This document shows, in pieces, positions 1 through 8,924 of a stretch of 64,000 nt of DNA. The DNA is from Pontibacillus salicampi. GTDB lineage: Bacteria; Bacillota; Bacilli; Bacillales; BH030062. Numbering within the stretch: position 1 is the stretch's first letter; every line of letters starts with the position of its first letter. The position numbers and the translations under genes are program-made. Location: the NCBI RefSeq assembly GCF_042434395.1, contig NZ_JBHLTP010000005.1, positions 90,067-154,066 of the forward strand, in the 5' to 3' direction. Under the pieces are notes generated by a model that was not told the DNA's origin, searched no databases, and was given only the letters and a program-made list of their open reading frames with translations.

Positions 1-77
1 GCAAATAGAGAGATGTAGAAATGTTCCCAAGTCTTAACTAGTAATTCACTTCCGTTATTACTTAGAAAATCAACCAA
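1..77 (-). CDS. opuCB: OpuC-type glycine betaine/carnitine ABC transporter permease (5' fragment)
   Basis: Only about 25 codons lie inside the window. Reading leftwards from a TTG at 77, the frame begins L-V-D-F-L-S-N-N-G-S-E-L-L and continues to K-T-W-E-H-F-Y-I-S-L, which matches the N-terminus expected of OpuCB/OpuBB permeases (an E-H-x-Y-I-S-L segment leading into the first membrane helix). A GAGGGGG ribosome site lies 7 nt upstream and the gene follows opuCA by 17 nt, as in the opuC operon. The remaining permease and binding-protein genes would be to the left. Family is inferred from this short stretch and from operon position. Confidence 0.65.
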   Translation of the reverse strand, partial: MVDFLSNNGSELLVKTWEHFYISLF

Positions 78-94
78 CCTAATGCCCCCTCTCG

Positions 95-1261
95 TTATTG
101 AACTGCTGCCTCTTCTTTACTTTCCAAATCAATCACTGTACTATTGTTTTCGCCCCATATGGAATCATAGACCACATTCGCCAGACTGGATCCCGTAATA
201 ATCCCTAGCAGATGACGATCCTTATCGACAACTGGCATATATCGAACCTCCATCAACAGCGTAAAGAAAACATCCTCAAGAGAAGTGCCTTCTTCGACGA
301 CGCTTGGCATCGCTTTCATCACTTGATACACTTCCGGATCTTCTTTATGGTATTGATTAATAATGTTTACATCGATAACCCCTTTAAGAACATGATTGTC
401 ATCCACGACCAACGCTGTATCTACCTTTCGATTTCGAACGAGCGTGATGGCATCTGACAACCGTTTCGTCTCCTGAATCGTCACCGGGTTTGTGTTCATA
501 ATATGTTCGACCGTTTGATTACTCGATTCGCTTTGAATTAGACGCTCTTTGCCAATGAACTCTCTGACGAAATCATCTGCAGGATTACGTAAAATTTCCC
601 CTGGTGTACCTACTTGTACCATGTGACCGTCTCTCATAATGACGATTCGATCCGCAAGCTTTAACGCCTCATCCATATCGTGTGTAACAAATACAATCGT
701 TTTTCCTAACGATTGTTGGAGCATCTTAAACTCCTGCTGCAGGGTATCTCTCGTAATAGGGTCCAAAGCTCCAAATGGCTCATCCATCAAAATTAATGGA
801 GGATCTGCGGCTAAGGCGCGAAGCACTCCGATTCTCTGTTGCTGCCCACCGCTTAGTTCCCCAGGGTATTTATGAATGGTTTCTTCATCCATATCTACTA
901 ATTTCAATAGTTCCTTTGCTCTTTCCCGGCGCTTTTCCTCCGACCATTTTAATAGCTTTGGAACGAGGGAAATATTCTCTAATATAGTCATATGAGGGAA
1001 TAAACCAATCTGTTGAATAACATAGCCAATCGATCGCCTTAACTCAACTAGGTTTTTATGCTTAATATCCTCGCCCTCAATCGAAATACTTCCTTCACTC
1101 GTCTCTATTAATCGATTGACCATCTTCATCGTAGTTGTTTTCCCACAGCCGCTTGGCCCGATAAATACAATGAATTCGCCTTTTTCAATCTCAAGGGACA
1201 GCTGATTCACAGCCTTATGGCCTCCACTATATACTTTCGTTACCTGATCAAATTTCAACAA
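95..1261 (-). CDS. opuCA: OpuC-type compatible-solute ABC transporter, ATP-binding subunit with CBS domains
   Basis: ATPase subunit of a glycine betaine/carnitine/choline importer, working at the inner face of the membrane. Residues 35-42 are the Walker A loop (GPSGCGKT), LSGGQQQR at about 136-143 is the ABC signature and LILMDEP at 156-162 is Walker B. After about residue 250 come two CBS domains, which in OpuA/OpuC-type ATPases sense ionic strength or nucleotides. The ending S-I-W-G-E is typical of OpuCA/OpuBA. The start is one of two adjacent TTG codons behind GGAGGTG. First gene of the opuC operon, with opuCB following. OpuBA is the close paralogue and cannot be excluded from sequence alone. 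Confidence 0.92.
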   Translation of the reverse strand: MLKFDQVTKVYSGGHKAVNQLSLEIEKGEFIVFIGPSGCGKTTTMKMVNRLIETSEGSISIEGEDIKHKNLVELRRSIGYVIQQIGLFPHMTILENISLVPKLLKWSEEKRRERAKELLKLVDMDEETIHKYPGELSGGQQQRIGVLRALAADPPLILMDEPFGALDPITRDTLQQEFKMLQQSLGKTIVFVTHDMDEALKLADRIVIMRDGHMVQVGTPGEILRNPADDFVREFIGKERLIQSESSNQTVEHIMNTNPVTIQETKRLSDAITLVRNRKVDTALVVDDNHVLKGVIDVNIINQYHKEDPEVYQVMKAMPSVVEEGTSLEDVFFTLLMEVRYMPVVDKDRHLLGIITGSSLANVVYDSIWGENNSTVIDLESKEEAAVQ

Positions 1262-1357
1262 GTAACAGACACCTCCGATTTTGGGATTAAACGTTCACCT
1301 CGTAGAATGCCTTCTACGAGGTTACTAGAGTAGTAAAGTCAATTGCCTTTTTTAAGA

Positions 1358-2692
1358 TTACAGTACTTCTTCTCCGATGCCTTTCACTCCTTGTTGCTGC
1401 AAATCTGTAACAAGGGCTTGAACATCTACATCTTGGACAGACGTATTATTGGTAATCGCTAAATGTGCTGCCGTACCACATGCTTGACCCATAATCATGC
1501 TGGTAGATATCCCTCTTGCCGAGGCGAAGGCTTCCGGTTCAGCCGAAAAGCATCTTCCTGCAAACAGCATATTGTTAACCTCTTTAGGAATAAGCGTACG
1601 GTAAGGTACCTGGTAGTACACTCCTTTATCAATGAGAGAAACGTGGATAACCTTACTGTCCTTCCCTTCTCCACGCACAACATCATCAATTGTACAATCG
1701 CAGCATGCGATGCCATCCTCAAATTTAGCTCCATTGAGAACATCATCCTTCGTTAGCGTGTACATTCCTTCCATCCTTCTTGTTTCTCGTATTCCTAGAG
1801 TTGGGGCCATTTGCTCTAGCTCCGCATGCTCAAAGCCTGGTACTTCCTCTTTTACAAACTTGATTAACTCATACGCTCGTTTTCTTGCTTCAATTGTACC
1901 CTTTTGCACCTCTTCTGGGTTTCTCCCATCAATGCCTTTAATGTGGATACTATTGAAGTAAACCGTTCCTGGTCGGAAGCCTGGCATCATATAGATGTTG
2001 TACATATCTTCATTTAATCGCTTTTCCTCTATCCCTTTCTTCACTAAATCTCCTCTAAAGGGATCCTCCACTCCTTCGAATGCTTTCTCCTGATCCACAT
2101 TCTGCATAAGGAACGTTAGGGTAGCTCCCATCATATCTCCTTTATCATCCCCGATTTCAAAAGGAACACCAGCTTTATCTGCAATATCTCCGTCTCCTGA
2201 TGTATCAATGACTACCTTCGTATGAATCGTGTTCTCTCCGGTTCGATCATAATACGTAACACTTTTCACCTCATTGCCATCCTTAGACACGTTCACCGCA
2301 GTAGAGTTCATTAATAGGTGAACTCCCGCATCCTCTACCATTTCAAACAGTTTGTGGACTGCAATATCCGGATCATACATAACTTCTCGAGCAAGACCAT
2401 CCTCAAAGCCAGGCAGGAGGCATGCTCGACGAAGAGCCGCTGGAGGATCGTTCTGATACATAGACTCTAACCATTCCTCACAAATGCCGCCAATCGATTT
2501 TCCTTTTGGATAGGCACCATCTACAGGCATTCCTAGTGTCTTGGCAACAATGCCACCTAGTAAATCTGTCGGCTCTAGTAAATATACCTTCAATCCTTTT
2601 CTTGCTGCTGCGATAGCCGCTCCTACTCCTGCAGATCCTCCTCCAATTACGACGACATCTGCCTGCTTACCTTGCTGCTCTTTAGTGTGCAT
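1358..2692 (-). CDS. FAD-dependent oxidoreductase (FAD_oxidored family), substrate unknown
   Basis: A cytosolic flavoprotein of 444 residues. Residues 13-30 form the Rossmann dinucleotide motif (V-V-V-I-G-G-G-S-A-G), and the C-terminus has the second FAD contact AGRCFSAEPEA followed by a G-I-S-T-S helix, the pattern of PF12831-type oxidoreductases related to fumarate reductase and FAD-dependent thiol or succinate oxidases. The ATG at 2692 is preferred over the one 18 nt upstream because AAAGGGG sits 7 nt before it. The gene lies 51 nt downstream of malate synthase G and is probably cotranscribed with it under the LysR regulator at 5140. A role in making glyoxylate for malate synthase is inference from position only. 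Confidence 0.8.
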   Translation of the reverse strand: MHTKEQQGKQADVVVIGGGSAGVGAAIAAARKGLKVYLLEPTDLLGGIVAKTLGMPVDGAYPKGKSIGGICEEWLESMYQNDPPAALRRACLLPGFEDGLAREVMYDPDIAVHKLFEMVEDAGVHLLMNSTAVNVSKDGNEVKSVTYYDRTGENTIHTKVVIDTSGDGDIADKAGVPFEIGDDKGDMMGATLTFLMQNVDQEKAFEGVEDPFRGDLVKKGIEEKRLNEDMYNIYMMPGFRPGTVYFNSIHIKGIDGRNPEEVQKGTIEARKRAYELIKFVKEEVPGFEHAELEQMAPTLGIRETRRMEGMYTLTKDDVLNGAKFEDGIACCDCTIDDVVRGEGKDSKVIHVSLIDKGVYYQVPYRTLIPKEVNNMLFAGRCFSAEPEAFASARGISTSMIMGQACGTAAHLAITNNTSVQDVDVQALVTDLQQQGVKGIGEEVL

Positions 2693-2743
2693 CTCATTAC
2701 CCCTTTCCATAGTTACGTACCGTCTAATTATCGTTACCTCGAT

Positions 2744-4918
2744 TTATACAAGTGAAAATTTGCGCTTAGCTTCTAGTCTGCGACTGTGAAGAATAGGCTC
2801 TGTATATCCGTTAGGCTGATTTCTTCCTTTAAAGACCAGATCACAAGCTGCCTGGAATGCAATTGATTCATCAAAATCATCAGACATGTTTCGATACTGT
2901 GGGTCGCCTTCATTTTGCTGGTCGACGAGCTTGGCCATCCGCTTGAATGTTTCCATCACCTGAGCTTCCGTGACAACACCGTGGTATAGCCAATTGGTAA
3001 TATGCTGGCTTGAAATTCTTAGTGTTGCCCGGTCTTCCATCAGCTCCACGTTATTAATGTTTGGAACCTTAGAGCAGCCAATCCCTTGCTCTACCCAACG
3101 AACGACGTAGCCTAAAATGCTTTGTGCATTGTTATCCAGCTCCCACTGAATATCATCTGCTTCCCAGTTAGCCTCCTGCACAACAGGAATCTCCAGCATA
3201 TCATCCACATAGTTGGTGTTTGTATTTTCTATCTCCCTCTGCACCTCGTTTACATCAATCTGTAAATAATGAAGGGCATGGAGCGTGGCAGCTGTTGGAG
3301 AAGGGACCCATGCTGTATTAGCACCTGCCTTTAATTGCCCACCTTTGTTCCTTAACATTTGTTCCATTAGTTCTGGCATCGCCCACATACCTTTACCAAT
3401 TTGAGCTTTCAGACGAAAACCACTTTCTATGCCCGCCTTCACATTTGCTTTTTCATAGCTTGTAAACCAAGTTGAATCCTTCATTTCATTTTTACGGATG
3501 ACAGGACCAGCTTCCATAGAGGTATGGATCTCGTCTCCTGTGCGATCGAGGAAGCCTGTATTGATGAAGGCAACTCTGTCCCTCACTTCCTTAATACATG
3601 CCTTTAAATTAAGAGACGTTCTTCTTTCCTCATCCATTACACCAATTTTCAACGTGTTTCGCTCGTATCCAAATATGTCCTCTGTCGAGCTGAATAACTG
3701 ATTAGCAAACGCTACTTCCCGAGAGCCGTGCATTTTAGGTTTTACGATATAAACAGACCCTTTAGTGGAGTTCTGGTACAGCCCATTCCCCAGCACATCC
3801 TGCTTTGCAATCAAACCTGTCACAACCGTATCGAGAATCCCTTCCGGCACCTCTTGTCCATCTTTATCTAATACTGCTGCTGTTGTCATAAGATGACCTA
3901 CATTTCGGACAAACATAAGAGACCTGCCCGGTAACGTTAACTCCTTTCCTTCTGGACTAGTATAGGAACGATCTGGATTAAGAGTACGCGTAACCGTCTT
4001 TCCATCCTTTGTAAAAGAGGCTGTTAGTTCTCCCTTTAACAGCTGCAAATAATTTCGGTACACGCTAACTTTGTCCTGGGCATCAACAGCTGCTACAGAG
4101 TCCTCGAAATCCATAATAGTCGTAACAGCCGATTCCACTACTACATCTTTGACATGCGCTGAATCCGTCTTGCCAATTTCATCCTCAGAATCAATGTGAA
4201 GCTCGACATGCAGACCATGATTTCGCAGTAATACCGTGTCAGGAGACTCCTCAGCACCATTATAGCCCGCAAACTGCTTCGAATCGTCCAGTGAATCAGT
4301 AGATCCATCTAACATATCTACCTGTAAAGATCCATCCACGATCTTGTAAGTCTTAGCATTACTATGTAAACCATTAGCTAGAGGAAAAATGGTATCCAAG
4401 TATTCCTTCGCATACGCCACAACCTTCTCACCACGTACTGGATTATAGCTGTTCCCTGCCTCTGCTCCATCCTTTTCACTGATAACATCGGAGCCGTATA
4501 AGGCATCATACAAGCTTCCCCAGCGTGCGTTAGCGGCATTTAGGGCATATCGCGCATTACTCATCGGTACGACCAGCTGCGGACCGGGCTTAGAGGAAAT
4601 CTCCTCATCAATATTGTTAGAGCTAATTTCAAAATTTTCAACCTCTGGTTCCAAATACTCCAGCTCTTGTAAGAACGTCTTATAGTCCTTCTGATTACTA
4701 GATTTGTTTTCTAATAGCCATTGGTCTATGTGCTGCTGTAAAGTCTCTCGTTTTTCTAGCAATTCCTTGTTAATAGGTGCAAAATGATGAATCATCTCAT
4801 CTAAACCAGACCAGAATGTTTCACTGGAAATACCGCTATGTTGTAGTGCTTCCTTCTCAATAAAATCGTATAGAGTCTTGTCGACTTGAATGTTTTTAAG
4901 ATTTTGATAATTGTTCAT
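2744..4918 (-). CDS. glcB: Malate synthase G
   Basis: Condenses glyoxylate with acetyl-CoA to malate in the cytosol. At 724 residues it has the length of the monomeric G isoform, not the about 530-residue A isoform, and carries MSG hallmarks: G-P-Q-L-V-V-P-M-S-N-A-R-Y-A-L-N-A-A-N-A-R-W near residue 110, the R-N-V-G-H-L-M segment in the barrel, and T-G-F-L-D-R-T-G-D-E-I-H-T around residue 455. The ATG at 4918 follows AAAGGAGGAG with 6 nt spacing; an in-frame ATG 27 nt upstream overlaps that site and is rejected. Divergent from a LysR regulator and followed by a FAD oxidoreductase, suggesting a small regulated glyoxylate-use unit. No isocitrate lyase is seen in the window. Confidence 0.95.
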   Translation of the reverse strand: MNNYQNLKNIQVDKTLYDFIEKEALQHSGISSETFWSGLDEMIHHFAPINKELLEKRETLQQHIDQWLLENKSSNQKDYKTFLQELEYLEPEVENFEISSNNIDEEISSKPGPQLVVPMSNARYALNAANARWGSLYDALYGSDVISEKDGAEAGNSYNPVRGEKVVAYAKEYLDTIFPLANGLHSNAKTYKIVDGSLQVDMLDGSTDSLDDSKQFAGYNGAEESPDTVLLRNHGLHVELHIDSEDEIGKTDSAHVKDVVVESAVTTIMDFEDSVAAVDAQDKVSVYRNYLQLLKGELTASFTKDGKTVTRTLNPDRSYTSPEGKELTLPGRSLMFVRNVGHLMTTAAVLDKDGQEVPEGILDTVVTGLIAKQDVLGNGLYQNSTKGSVYIVKPKMHGSREVAFANQLFSSTEDIFGYERNTLKIGVMDEERRTSLNLKACIKEVRDRVAFINTGFLDRTGDEIHTSMEAGPVIRKNEMKDSTWFTSYEKANVKAGIESGFRLKAQIGKGMWAMPELMEQMLRNKGGQLKAGANTAWVPSPTAATLHALHYLQIDVNEVQREIENTNTNYVDDMLEIPVVQEANWEADDIQWELDNNAQSILGYVVRWVEQGIGCSKVPNINNVELMEDRATLRISSQHITNWLYHGVVTEAQVMETFKRMAKLVDQQNEGDPQYRNMSDDFDESIAFQAACDLVFKGRNQPNGYTEPILHSRRLEAKRKFSLV

Positions 4919-5139
4919 GCTATACTCCTCCTTTAGAATACTCACGAAGCGATTTCTTCAGCTATAACCGTATGAGCTTTTCTTTCCGTTTGTTAATAAT
5001 TATCTTATACTAGATTTACCCATACCAAAAATACATATTTAGAATTCACTGTATGCACAATGGTTATAATGCGATGAGGAACAGATTTGAAATGATAGAA
5101 TAAGCTAAAAATCCAAACGTAAAATTGGGAGTGAATAAT

Positions 5140-6048
5140 ATGGATCTTAGGCACCTCGAATATTTTGCTGAAGTTGCAAAGCACTTAAGCTTTACGAAGG
5201 CATCGGTTGCCCTGCACGTGTCACAGCCGTCATTAAGTAAAGCTATTAAACACTTAGAAGAAGAACTAGATGTGCCGCTTTTCTACCGCTCCAAGACTCT
5301 TGAGCTAACGGATGCAGGTAAAGCAGTACTTTCTAATGCCAAAGAGGTGTTAACCTCCTTCCATAATTTAAATTCAGAATTAGAAGAAGTCATTGGTTTA
5401 AAGAAAGGGGATATAAGAATAGGAATACCTCCTATCATAGGAGCCTCCTTTTTCTCCGAATTAATTAGCCAGTACATAGAGCAATTTCCCCTCGTTAACC
5501 TTAAGCTGAGTGAGGTTGGTTCAAAAATGATTAAGCAGGGAGTAGAAGACGGCTCCTTAGATATAGGATTAGTCTGTAACATCCCAAAGAAGAGTAAGTT
5601 TGAAACGATTGAAATTATTAGTGACCCTCTAAAGCTAGTCGTCAATAAACAAAATCCACTAGCACAAGCAGAGTGCGTTGAGCTTACTGATTTAAAAGAA
5701 GAGCCGTTTATTTTGTATGGACAGGACTTTACTTTACACGACCGAATTATAGAAGAATGCACAAACCATGGCTTTTACCCGAATGTAGTCTGCCACAGCT
5801 CTCAAAGGGACTTCATGATTGAAATGGTGGAGGCTAAATTAGGTATCGCGTTGCTACCAAGCAAAGTAGCAGATGAAATAACCAAGGAAACCATCCAGTC
5901 CGTCCCATTAGTTCACACTTCCGCAAGTCTGGATTTAGGGATGATTTGGAAGAAAGGGAGATACATTCCTTATTCCGTCAGGGAATTTATTACTATGGCC
6001 GAACAGCACCTGCTACTTTCAGAGGAAGCTGAAGTGTTAAATGAATAA
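5140..6048 (+). CDS. LysR-family transcriptional regulator
   Basis: 302 residues. The N-terminal winged helix-turn-helix spans residues 1-60 (start M-D-L-R-H-L-E-Y-F, with SQPSLSKAIKHLE as recognition helix), followed by a two-lobed periplasmic-binding-like effector domain with G-D-I-R-I-G-I and the D-I-G-L-V strand. Starts at ATG 5140, 6 nt after GGGAGTG. It diverges from malate synthase G with about 220 bp between, the classical LysR arrangement, so it probably controls glcB and the FAD oxidoreductase in response to a small metabolite, perhaps glyoxylate or its precursor (inference). It most resembles the CidR/YwbI/CynR general group but I cannot assign an orthologue. Confidence 0.9.
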   Translation: MDLRHLEYFAEVAKHLSFTKASVALHVSQPSLSKAIKHLEEELDVPLFYRSKTLELTDAGKAVLSNAKEVLTSFHNLNSELEEVIGLKKGDIRIGIPPIIGASFFSELISQYIEQFPLVNLKLSEVGSKMIKQGVEDGSLDIGLVCNIPKKSKFETIEIISDPLKLVVNKQNPLAQAECVELTDLKEEPFILYGQDFTLHDRIIEECTNHGFYPNVVCHSSQRDFMIEMVEAKLGIALLPSKVADEITKETIQSVPLVHTSASLDLGMIWKKGRYIPYSVREFITMAEQHLLLSEEAEVLNE

Positions 6049-6055
6049 ATGTTTA

Positions 6056-6115
6056 GAAAGAAAAAGGCGAAGAAATGGAGATAATTTCCTCCATTCCTTC
6101 ACCCTTTTCTTTCTC
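6056..6115 (+). terminator. Terminator after the LysR gene
   Basis: Long imperfect hairpin beginning GAAAGAAAAAGGCGAAGAAA and closing with TTCACCCTTTTCTTTC; the T-rich 3' arm starts 8 nt after the stop codon. Confidence 0.55.
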
Positions 6116-6276
6116 CGGCGATTAGAAAACGAGATTTCCACATTTTTTTCAAGGCATTATCCCCTTCAATATGTTATTCTAAACCTATAATTAAAAGTAT
6201 ATAAAATTTTTGTAAAATATAGACAGGTAAAAGAATCATATATAGATAGAATAACTATCGGGGGAATGACGACAAC

Positions 6277-7341
6277 ATGAAGATATTAATAACCGGTGCG
6301 ACTGGATTTTTAGGGAAGCAATTAACGCTTAGACTGCTTGATGAGGGGCACACCGTATATGCCATTGCCAGAAACCAACGAAAAGCAGACAGCCTGCTTC
6401 ATGCAGTGCCAGAAGAGACACGAGGGAACCTTTTTATAGTAGAAGGAGACCTTACAGAGCCCCTAGCTGGCATCAGTGAGCAGAACGTGAAGATGCTGAG
6501 AAATACCATTGATACCGTCTATCACAGTGCAGCCTATCTTTCCTTTAATAGTGAAGAGAGAGAAAAGACGTTTCACATAAATGTAAACGGAACCAAAAAC
6601 ATGCTCGAATTGACGAAGGCTATAGAGGCTCCGAACTTCTTCTATGTCAGCACTGCCTACACGCTTGGAACCAAGCTGCATGCGAAGGAGGAGCTTCACC
6701 CTGTCGATCAATCATTTGTGAATGCGTATGAAGAAAGTAAATGCCATGCCGAACACCTTGTTATGGAATATGAGGATTGCTTTAACGTCAACATCTTCCG
6801 CCCTTCCATCATTATCGGCGATTCAGAAACAGGAGAAGCAGATACAAGCTTTGCCTTGTATGGTGTCATTCGCGGATTAGAAATTCTAAAAAAACGAACT
6901 GATCGGAAAAAGGAATTGCAGGAGAGAACCTTTAAGTTCCTTTGCACGGAAGACACGTCCCAAAACTTTATCCCTGTCGATTATGTGGTAACTGTACTCA
7001 CAACCGCATTACACACAAAGCATGCGCATACTATCTACCACATCACAAATCCTAATCCACCAACGAATCGTCTATTATTCGAGATGGTGAAAGAAAAGCT
7101 CGACTTCCCGAACATTGAGATGGTTCCGTCCGATTACAGCGGGGAGCTAACGAAGGAAGAGCAGGCCTTTAATGCTCCGATGAGCGTTTTCCGACCATAC
7201 TGGAGTAAGAAAATCAGCTTTGATGACACGAATACTCAACGGTTGCTAGAGGAAAATGGACAAGCCCATCTTAATATGGACATGAATATGATAGAACGGA
7301 TCCTGTATGGAAACAGGAACGGCAAACCAAAAGCGAGGTAA
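6277..7341 (+). CDS. Extended SDR / NAD-binding-4 (thioester-reductase-like) oxidoreductase
   Basis: 354 residues with a Rossmann nucleotide site G-A-T-G-F-L-G at residues 7-13, catalytic Ser125 in Y-V-S-T-A-Y and the Y151-x-x-x-K155 pair. The layout and the F-R-P-S-I-I-I-G strand match the NAD_binding_4 (male-sterility/fatty acyl reductase, carboxylic-acid reductase C-terminal) branch of atypical SDRs, so a lipid or acyl-thioester substrate is plausible but unproven. GGGGGA precedes the ATG at a loose 12 nt. Two nucleotides separate it from the hydrolase gene downstream, so the pair is an operon and the two enzymes likely act on one substrate. Standalone, with no adenylation domain attached. 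Confidence 0.82.
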   Translation: MKILITGATGFLGKQLTLRLLDEGHTVYAIARNQRKADSLLHAVPEETRGNLFIVEGDLTEPLAGISEQNVKMLRNTIDTVYHSAAYLSFNSEEREKTFHINVNGTKNMLELTKAIEAPNFFYVSTAYTLGTKLHAKEELHPVDQSFVNAYEESKCHAEHLVMEYEDCFNVNIFRPSIIIGDSETGEADTSFALYGVIRGLEILKKRTDRKKELQERTFKFLCTEDTSQNFIPVDYVVTVLTTALHTKHAHTIYHITNPNPPTNRLLFEMVKEKLDFPNIEMVPSDYSGELTKEEQAFNAPMSVFRPYWSKKISFDDTNTQRLLEENGQAHLNMDMNMIERILYGNRNGKPKAR

Positions 7342-7343
7342 CA

Positions 7344-8174
7344 ATGAAGGATCAAGTAGAATTGACTTTACACTATAAAACGTATGAACACCCTTTTTCT
7401 GATGAGTGGCTCGTCTTCCTACACGGATTTGGCGGGAACTATAACATTTTCAACAAACAAATGGACTACTTTAAAGAAAAATACAATCTAGTGTTTATTG
7501 ATCTACCCGGACATGGAAAGTCACCCTTTCCACCTGGCATCGATAACCTGCTATCCTCTACTAGTCAGCAAGTTATCCATGTACTGGACCGATTGAACAT
7601 CTCTTCGGCCCATTTTCTCGGCGTCTCCCTCGGCACTGTTATTATGCAGACCATTGCCATGGAGCACACAGACAGAATTAAGTCCATGACACTAGCTGGA
7701 GCAGCAGGAAAATGGCTCAAATGGGGAGAGCTGATAGGGAAGATTACGATCTCTTATCCGCTCAGTCACATACTCCCATACATGTTCCCATTCAAAACGT
7801 TTGCACACATCCTAATGCCGAAACGAAATCACAGCACATCCCGTAACTTCTTTATACGAGAAGCCCATAAACTAGGGAAACAAGCCTATCTCGCCTGGGC
7901 ATATGTATTACGCGATTCACACAAAGTTTATGAACAGCTAACACACCAGTCCAACACGATACCAAAGCTGTACGTATCCGGCTCTGAGGATCACATGTTC
8001 TTAAAAGGAATTACAAAACACGTGAAAAAGGAAGCCCTTGCGCACCTGCACGTCATCCAGCAATGCGGTCATGTTTGTAATATTGAAAAGGCATCCGAGT
8101 TCAACCGACTAGTGATGGAATTCATCGATAGTATCGGTGGCAGTAGATTTGGATATGGACAAGTTGTAAAATAA
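7344..8174 (+). CDS. Alpha/beta-fold hydrolase
   Basis: 276 residues with an intact serine hydrolase triad: nucleophile elbow G-V-S-L-G (Ser95), acid in G-S-E-D-H (Asp216) and base in Q-C-G-H-V (His243). An oxyanion H-G-F-G motif is at residues 27-30 and D-L-P-G-H-G-K-S at 53-60. No signal peptide. The gene starts 2 nt after the SDR stop, so it is translationally coupled to it; joint action on an ester or thioester lipid is inference. Substrate cannot be read from sequence. Confidence 0.85.
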   Translation: MKDQVELTLHYKTYEHPFSDEWLVFLHGFGGNYNIFNKQMDYFKEKYNLVFIDLPGHGKSPFPPGIDNLLSSTSQQVIHVLDRLNISSAHFLGVSLGTVIMQTIAMEHTDRIKSMTLAGAAGKWLKWGELIGKITISYPLSHILPYMFPFKTFAHILMPKRNHSTSRNFFIREAHKLGKQAYLAWAYVLRDSHKVYEQLTHQSNTIPKLYVSGSEDHMFLKGITKHVKKEALAHLHVIQQCGHVCNIEKASEFNRLVMEFIDSIGGSRFGYGQVVK

Positions 8175-8216
8175 ACTAGCTCTATGAGACTGACGAGTGA
8201 GCTGAATAGTTAAGAA

Positions 8217-8253
8217 AACTCCCTACCCGCTTGAAGGATAGGGAGTTATTTTG
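8217..8253 (+). terminator. Terminator of the SDR-hydrolase operon
   Basis: Perfect stem AACTCCCTA / TAGGGAGTT with a 13-nt loop followed by ATTTTG, about 40 nt past the hydrolase stop. Confidence 0.8.
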
Positions 8254-8257
8254 ATAT

Positions 8258-8375
8258 GAGCACTCATTAATTTTGATAAAAGCTCTTAAAAGTCAGGAAA
8301 TAGCTCTATAATGGCTCTTGAAAGTCCAGCAATAGCTCATTAATTTTAATAATGGCTCATACAATGCTGGTCAAA
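8258..8375. repeat. Degenerate about 20-bp tandem repeat array (copy A)
   Basis: GCTC or ACTC cores recur at 8263, 8283, 8304, 8315, 8336 and 8356, that is every 20-21 bp with one short unit. The best units resemble GCTCATTAATTTTAATAATG, close to the unit of the arrays near 28.5 and 40.1 kb but more decayed. It lies between two convergent genes, after a terminator. The rest of the 8175-8494 gap (about 8376-8494) shows no gene or clear signal. Confidence 0.6.
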
Positions 8376-8494
8376 CTGTTCTTAAAAAGCCTATCTCCCC
8401 ATTATAACTAATCACGTCACAAAGCTTCATGATTCTACGCCCTTCATGGCATTCACGAATTCCTGGGGGTCTGTCTGAAGAGCTGTGGTAATCG

Positions 8495-8917
8495 TTATAA
8501 ATAATCCCTTCTCTGCTTCTGTTTAGCGTGCAAAAATTTATTATACTGGCGTATTTTACTATTCAACCGATAAAGGAGGGGCAAAGAGATAAGCAAAATA
8601 ACTGCCCCGTAAGCATAAAAGGCGAACCCATACATAACTTCTATACCGCCAAAGTACAAGTTACCTGTTACATAAATCAATAGGATTAGCAAAGATGAAA
8701 CTAGCGCTTTGGTGAGAAAAGAATACCGTTGGTTTGTGAGCACCTTAACATGAAGGATTATCGATAAAGCACAAGACATAACAGCAATCCCAATACTAAC
8801 CAAATACCCTTCTACATTTACCAATAAAGGCTGATTGGTTATCAAAAGAGCTAATATGCGAATACAAATTCCAATTACGATTGATAGCATCAATGCTTCT
8901 ACAAAATATTTTTTCAT
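8495..8917 (-). CDS. Four-helix membrane protein, DUF3021-like
   Basis: 140 residues with four hydrophobic segments (about 7-28, 37-57, 68-88, 97-117) and a basic C-terminal tail (K-F-L-H-A-K-Q-K-Q-R-R). Size, topology and position 7 nt behind a LytTR regulator match the DUF3021 proteins habitually encoded beside LytTR genes in Firmicutes, where they are thought to modulate the regulator at the membrane. That assignment comes from context as much as sequence. Third gene of the operon that starts at 10937. No clear terminator is visible after it. Confidence 0.7.
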   Translation of the reverse strand: MKKYFVEALMLSIVIGICIRILALLITNQPLLVNVEGYLVSIGIAVMSCALSIILHVKVLTNQRYSFLTKALVSSLLILLIYVTGNLYFGGIEVMYGFAFYAYGAVILLISLPLLYRLNSKIRQYNKFLHAKQKQRRDYL

Positions 8918-8924
8918 TCTTCAC

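Noticed and set aside
5283..5762. Long open frame antisense to the LysR gene
   Set aside because: No ribosome site, and its codons mirror the LysR reading frame; the LysR family match is unambiguous.
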